From Deinococcus sp. (GTDB taxonomy: Bacteria > Deinococcota > Deinococci > Deinococcales > Deinococcaceae): a stretch of DNA of 9,656 nucleotides. The notes below the pieces were generated by a model. It was not told the origin of the DNA and made no database searches. It was given only the letters and a program-made list of their open reading frames with translations. Position numbers and translations under genes: made by a program. Positions 6,755-9,656 of the stretch are shown in pieces. Position 1 is the first letter of the stretch. Each line of letters starts with the position of its first letter. Location of the stretch: NCBI RefSeq assembly GCF_030523985.1, contig NZ_JAUNHK010000097.1, positions 1 through 9,656 of the forward strand, in the 5' to 3' direction.

Positions 6755-7606
6755 ATGAACTCAAAAAATCCTATGGTTCGCGGCCTGTCGTGGGCAGCTT
6801 TCTGGATCGTGGTCGCCATCGTACTGTTTTACGTGCTGTTCCCGTTCTACTGGGCCATCAAAACCAGCCTGACGGGTTCGGGTCAGCTCTCCAAGGAAGC
6901 GCTGCTGTGGTGGCCCACCCAGGCCAGCCTCAAGAACTTTACCGACGTTCTGACCAACGGCGGCTTTCTGCGCAACCTGCTCAACTCGGTGGTGGTGGCG
7001 ACAGGCACGGTCATCATCAGCCTGCTGCTGTCGCTGCTGGCGGCCTACGCACTGGGCAAGTTCCGCTTCAAGGGCAAGAGCGTGCTGATGTACATCATCC
7101 TGGCGGTCAGCGTGTTTCCGCAAATTGCCGTGCTGTCGGGCCTCTACACCATGGTCAAGAGCTTCGGCCTCTACAACAGCTGGTGGGGCCTGATTCTGAG
7201 CTACATGATTTTCACGCTGCCGTTTACCGTCTGGACGTTGACGAGCTTCGTGCGTGAAATTCCCACCGAACTGGAAGAAGCCGCCTATGTGGACGGCGCG
7301 ACGCCGCTGCAAACACTGTTTCAGGTGCTGCTGCCCGTGATGACGCCTGCTCTGGTCACGACCGGCCTGCTCGCCTTCATCAACGCGTGGAACGAGTACC
7401 TGTTCGCGCTGACCTTCACCTCCGACAACGCCGCCAGCACCGTTCCTGTCGCCATTGCCAACTTCAGTGGCGCTTCGCAATATGAAACGCCCTTCGGCCT
7501 GACGATGGCGGCCAGCGTCATCGTGACCGTGCCTCTTCTGATTCTGGTGCTGGTCTTCCAGCGCAACATCGTGAGCGGCCTGACCGCCGGAGCCGTGAAG
7601 GGCTGA
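6755..7606 (+). CDS. malG: Maltose-type ABC transporter permease
   Basis: The protein has 283 residues and is the partner permease of MalF (MalG type, six hydrophobic segments). The first helix is at about 14-33. The motif typical of MalG-type proteins, FPFYWAIKTSLT, follows it. The EAA loop reads EEAAYVDGATPLQTLFQVLLP with EAA at 175-177 and G181. INAWNEYLFALTF follows, as is typical of the family. GGAGG (6743-6747) lies 7 nt before the ATG and begins right after the malF stop codon, indicating tight coupling. No malK-type ATPase follows: the operon ends at the terminator at 7634-7665. Confidence 0.93.
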   Translation: MNSKNPMVRGLSWAAFWIVVAIVLFYVLFPFYWAIKTSLTGSGQLSKEALLWWPTQASLKNFTDVLTNGGFLRNLLNSVVVATGTVIISLLLSLLAAYALGKFRFKGKSVLMYIILAVSVFPQIAVLSGLYTMVKSFGLYNSWWGLILSYMIFTLPFTVWTLTSFVREIPTELEEAAYVDGATPLQTLFQVLLPVMTPALVTTGLLAFINAWNEYLFALTFTSDNAASTVPVAIANFSGASQYETPFGLTMAASVIVTVPLLILVLVFQRNIVSGLTAGAVKG

Positions 7607-7633
7607 AGCTCAAAGCCTCAAAGCACAAGGAAA

Positions 7634-7665
7634 AGGCCGCCTGCGTACCGGGCGGCCTCTCTTTT
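7634..7665 (+). terminator. Rho-independent terminator of the mal operon, possibly bidirectional
   Basis: AGGCCGCC (7634-7641) pairs with GGCGGCCT (7651-7658) in eight perfect pairs with a 9-nt loop, followed by CTCTTTT (7659-7665). It lies 27 nt after malG and 16 nt from the stop of the converging DUF1517 gene. On the minus strand the stem is followed by TTTCC, so it may weakly end that transcript as well. Confidence 0.88.
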
Positions 7666-7681
7666 GCATTCTGCTGCTGGC

Positions 7682-8692
7682 TTACAGCTTGCTCAATTTC
7701 GGGTACTTGACGATGGCTTCGTCTTCGCTGAGGAACTCGCCCTCGGTATCGGGACTCCAGATGACTTCGGCGCGGATGAGGTCGCCCTCCGTTATCCCGC
7801 TGATGGCGAGCAGCGCGGCGCGGGCTTCGGCGGCGGTGGTGGCCCCGGCAGGGGGGAGGTTGCCCAGGGTGTGGGCGGCGACGGCGATGGTCACGGCCAG
7901 GTACAGGTCGCCTGCCTCCTTGTTGTAGCTGTAATTGGTGCGGCGCTGGAAACCGGAGTCGGGGTCCTGGTTCTGGTAATTGCTAGTGGTCTGCTCCTGA
8001 AAGGCGGCGCGGGCTTCGGTCGCCCAGGCTCCGACTTGGTTGGCGGCGGCGTTGGCGGCTCCCTGCGCCCGCTCTACGTTGCCGTACACCCAGCGTTCGG
8101 GGTGGCGCAGCGCGACCAGGGCAGCTTCCTGCATCATGCGGGCCAGTCCAGCGTTGGTGTCGGGGTCGCCTTCGCGGGCGATGCGCTGCATCTCGCTCTT
8201 GACTTCGTCGCCCTCGGCCAGCAGCAGTTGCACGCTGAGCGCCTGCGCGGTGCCGCTGACGCTGCCCAGGCTGCCCAGGCCGCGTGCGCCCCCACCGAGA
8301 CTACGCCGCATGCCGCCGACGACCATGAACACCACGACCCCGAAGATGATGAGCGGGACGATGCCCATGCCGCCCCCGAAGCCCATGCCCCCGCCGTAGT
8401 AGCCTCCGCCCCCGCCGATGATGATGGGGCCACTATAGCCACCGCCCGAGTAGCCGCCTCCGGAGTACCCACCACCTGAATAGCCGCCGCCACTGCTGCC
8501 GCCAGGGTAGCCCCCACCCGACGAACTGCCGCCGAAACCGCCGCCCGACTGCGCCGCAGCCAGCCCCAGGTCGAGGGAGGTGGCGGGAAGGGAAAGGCCG
8601 CCCAGTGCCAGGGTTCCGCAGGCGGCGACGGTCAGCAGCCGCCGCGACCAGGCAAAGTGTGGACGGCGGGCAGTGGCATCGTGTTGTCCCAT
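7682..8692 (-). CDS. DUF1517 membrane protein with Gly/Tyr/Ser repeat
   Basis: The protein has 336 residues. A basic N-terminus with SRRLLTV (16-22) leads into a hydrophobic stretch (to about 36) that looks like a signal, with possible cleavage near AAA-Q (45-48). Residues 50-110 are glycine-rich, with four consecutive GGGYS units at 68-87, then PIII and more glycine. A membrane helix follows at about 110-127, then basic MRRSLGGGARG. Residues about 150-330 form the DUF1517 region (ALSVQLLLAEGDEVKSEMQRIA, TNAGLARMMQEAALVALRHPERWVYG). DUF1517 proteins are known mainly from cyanobacteria and plastids and have no settled function; a membrane location is inferred. ATG 8692 has no Shine-Dalgarno, but TAAACT lies 8 nt upstream. 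It is divergent from the acidic-protein gene and convergent with malG. Confidence 0.85.
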   Translation of the reverse strand: MGQHDATARRPHFAWSRRLLTVAACGTLALGGLSLPATSLDLGLAAAQSGGGFGGSSSGGGYPGGSSGGGYSGGGYSGGGYSGGGYSGPIIIGGGGGYYGGGMGFGGGMGIVPLIIFGVVVFMVVGGMRRSLGGGARGLGSLGSVSGTAQALSVQLLLAEGDEVKSEMQRIAREGDPDTNAGLARMMQEAALVALRHPERWVYGNVERAQGAANAAANQVGAWATEARAAFQEQTTSNYQNQDPDSGFQRRTNYSYNKEAGDLYLAVTIAVAAHTLGNLPPAGATTAAEARAALLAISGITEGDLIRAEVIWSPDTEGEFLSEDEAIVKYPKLSKL

Positions 8693-8706
8693 AATGGTTC
8701 AGTTTA
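8693..8706 (-). promoter_or_regulatory. Candidate leaderless -10 element of the DUF1517 gene
   Basis: TAAACT on the minus strand (plus-strand 8701-8706) lies 8 nt before the ATG, and no ribosome-binding sequence lies between them. This fits a leaderless transcript, or one with a leader of a base or two. No clear -35 is seen. Confidence 0.45.
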
Positions 8707-8781
8707 CGGGGCGAGGGGCGGGCGGGTTGCGGCGTGAAGAAAATGGGTAGGCGGTGCGCGGCCCGTTTCATCGGCTGTGCC

Positions 8782-8798
8782 CGGCACGTACACTGCCG
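8782..8798 (+). promoter_or_regulatory. Candidate leaderless -10 with overlapping inverted repeat
   Basis: TACACT (8789-8794) lies exactly 6 nt before the ATG at 8801, fitting a TAnnnT box for a leaderless mRNA. The same place holds an inverted repeat, CGGCA (8782-8786) and TGCCG (8794-8798), with a 7-nt spacer that contains most of the -10. A protein bound there would block initiation. The arms are only 5 bp, so chance is possible in GC-rich DNA. Confidence 0.4.
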
Positions 8799-8800
8799 AC

Positions 8801-9175
8801 ATGACCCTGAGCAGCGACACCGTGCTGACCCTCTCCCTTTCCGAATGGCAGACCTTCCTCGACAGCCTGTACGAGCGGGATGACCGCCTGGAGCGGCGCA
8901 CGCCCGGCAAAACCTACCCGGACGACGAAGCGGTGGATGCCTACGTGCTCAGTGGACACGCCGAGGCGCTCCAGAGCGCGGAAGTGGACGGCGACCTCTG
9001 GGGCACGCTGGCCGACCTGGAAGAAGAAGCCCAGACCGAAGAGGAAGCCTGGGCCAAAATCTGTGGGTTTTATCTGGAACGCGGGTGTGTTCTGGTGCGG
9101 GTGGAGGGCAGCGACGAACTCGAGGAATGGATTTTCGCGGCTCCCCTGGCGCGGCGGCTGGGGCTGCTGGGTTAG
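8801..9175 (+). CDS. Small acidic protein of unknown function
   Basis: The protein has 124 residues and is not recognised. About 28 Asp/Glu against 10 Lys/Arg make it strongly acidic. It has no signal peptide or membrane segment, so it is probably cytosolic. Two features stand out: an early amphipathic stretch (SEWQTFLDSLYERDDRLERR) and a Glu-rich stretch (LADLEEEAQTEEEAWAKI) followed by a short beta-like segment, ERGCVLVRVEG. An upstream GTG at 8777 would add 8 residues, but ATG 8801 is preferred because TACACT sits 6 nt before it, leaving the GTG upstream of the transcription start. It is divergent from the DUF1517 gene (108 nt between starts). Its TAG overlaps the stop of the converging dehydratase gene by 4 nt. 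The clean frame and position support a real gene; the function is unknown. Confidence 0.7.
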   Translation: MTLSSDTVLTLSLSEWQTFLDSLYERDDRLERRTPGKTYPDDEAVDAYVLSGHAEALQSAEVDGDLWGTLADLEEEAQTEEEAWAKICGFYLERGCVLVRVEGSDELEEWIFAAPLARRLGLLG

Positions 9176-9656
9176 CGCGTGGGCTGAGGCTGTGCGTTTT
9201 CTTCATCTTCGCCCGGAAAGCGTCCGTGCTTCTTGAAAAATTCCAGAATGCTGCCTTCGCGCAGGGCCTCGCGCAGAAAATCGGGCGGGGGTGGAAGCTG
9301 CACCGTACCGCCGGCATAGGTCAGCAGGCCCGTCTGGGCGTCCAGCGAAACCTCGTCGCCATCCTGAAGCAGTTCGGTCAGGTCGTACTCGAACGCCGGA
9401 ATACCCAGGTTGAGCAGGTTGCGATAGTGGATACGGGCAAAGCTGGGCGCGACGATGCCGCCGATTCGCAGCTTTTTGAGGGCTTGCGGGGCGTACTCGC
9501 GGCTGCTGCCCAGACCCCAGTTGCGCCCGCCAATCAGGACGTCGCCGGGCTGAACCTGCGCGGCGAACTCGGGACGGATGTAATGAAACGCGAAGGTCTG
9601 AAACACGTCCTCGCCTGCCATGAAGGGGGCGAACTTGCCGGGCAGGATGTCGTCGG
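9172..9656 (-). CDS. hacB: Homoaconitate/3-isopropylmalate dehydratase small subunit (5' partial)
   Basis: The last 161 codons (including the stop) of a gene that starts beyond the right edge; the visible start is ...DDILPGKFAPFMAGEDVF. This is the aconitase swivel domain made as a separate small subunit. It carries GRNWGLGSSREYAP, including the family GSSRE substrate-binding motif, then APSFARIHYRNLLNLGI and a C-terminal KKHGRFPGE. It pairs with a large Fe-S subunit to isomerise homocitrate (lysine synthesis by the alpha-aminoadipate route) or isopropylmalate (leucine synthesis). The PGK.APFM.GED and GR..GLGSSREYAP patterns recall Thermus HacB rather than long bacterial LeuD, hence the tentative symbol; this is from memory, and LeuD remains possible. 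Only the first few residues are missing. Its TAA overlaps the TAG of the convergent acidic-protein gene. Confidence 0.88.
   Translation of the reverse strand, partial: DDILPGKFAPFMAGEDVFQTFAFHYIRPEFAAQVQPGDVLIGGRNWGLGSSREYAPQALKKLRIGGIVAPSFARIHYRNLLNLGIPAFEYDLTELLQDGDEVSLDAQTGLLTYAGGTVQLPPPPDFLREALREGSILEFFKKHGRFPGEDEENAQPQPTR

Noticed and set aside
7664..8479. A 271-codon plus-strand open frame opposite the DUF1517 gene.
   Set aside because: It begins in the mal terminator region, is antisense to a recognisable protein, and has shadow-type Gly/Ala/Val composition.

Overview
The window is high-GC, densely coded bacterial DNA that reads like a Deinococcus (Deinococcota) chromosome. The evidence is a HacB/LeuD-type protein that, from memory, resembles the Thermus one, a YkwD-type CAP protein, and several stand-alone genes without a Shine-Dalgarno sequence that carry a TAnnnT box 6-8 nt before the start codon. 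That last arrangement is typical of Deinococcus leaderless mRNAs. The genus is inferred from these features; no search was run.

Left part (1-1504): the last 18 codons of a plus-strand gene, a strong (probably bidirectional) hairpin terminator, then two minus-strand genes: a secreted CAP/SCP-domain protein and a DUF456 membrane protein.

Middle-left (1588-4300): a promoter with a palindrome over its predicted transcription start drives a P1B-4-type metal-export ATPase (SPC and HEGGT motifs, no N-terminal metal-binding domain). A membrane-anchored CxxCH haem-binding-domain protein follows 35 nt later, so the two probably form a metal/haem two-gene unit. Behind them lies a noncoding stretch with a 50-nt, nearly perfectly paired hairpin.

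Middle-right (4302-7665): a maltose/trehalose-type ABC importer, malE-malF-malG. It has a recognisable promoter and two candidate operators, one of them LacI-like. Tandem hairpins, the second a textbook terminator, lie between malE and malF and should leave the binding protein in excess over the permeases. A terminator follows malG. No ATPase (malK) is present.

Right part (7682-9656): a minus-strand DUF1517 membrane protein with a Gly/Tyr/Ser-rich repeat, a divergent small acidic protein of unknown function, and the 3' part of a LeuD/HacB-type dehydratase small subunit. The last two genes converge and overlap by 4 nt at their stop codons.

Most of the window is ordinary housekeeping and accessory gene content. 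The points most worth a second look are the metal ATPase/haem-protein unit with its palindrome, the large hairpin at 4151-4200, and the intra-operon terminator in the sugar importer. No clearly novel multi-gene system is evident.
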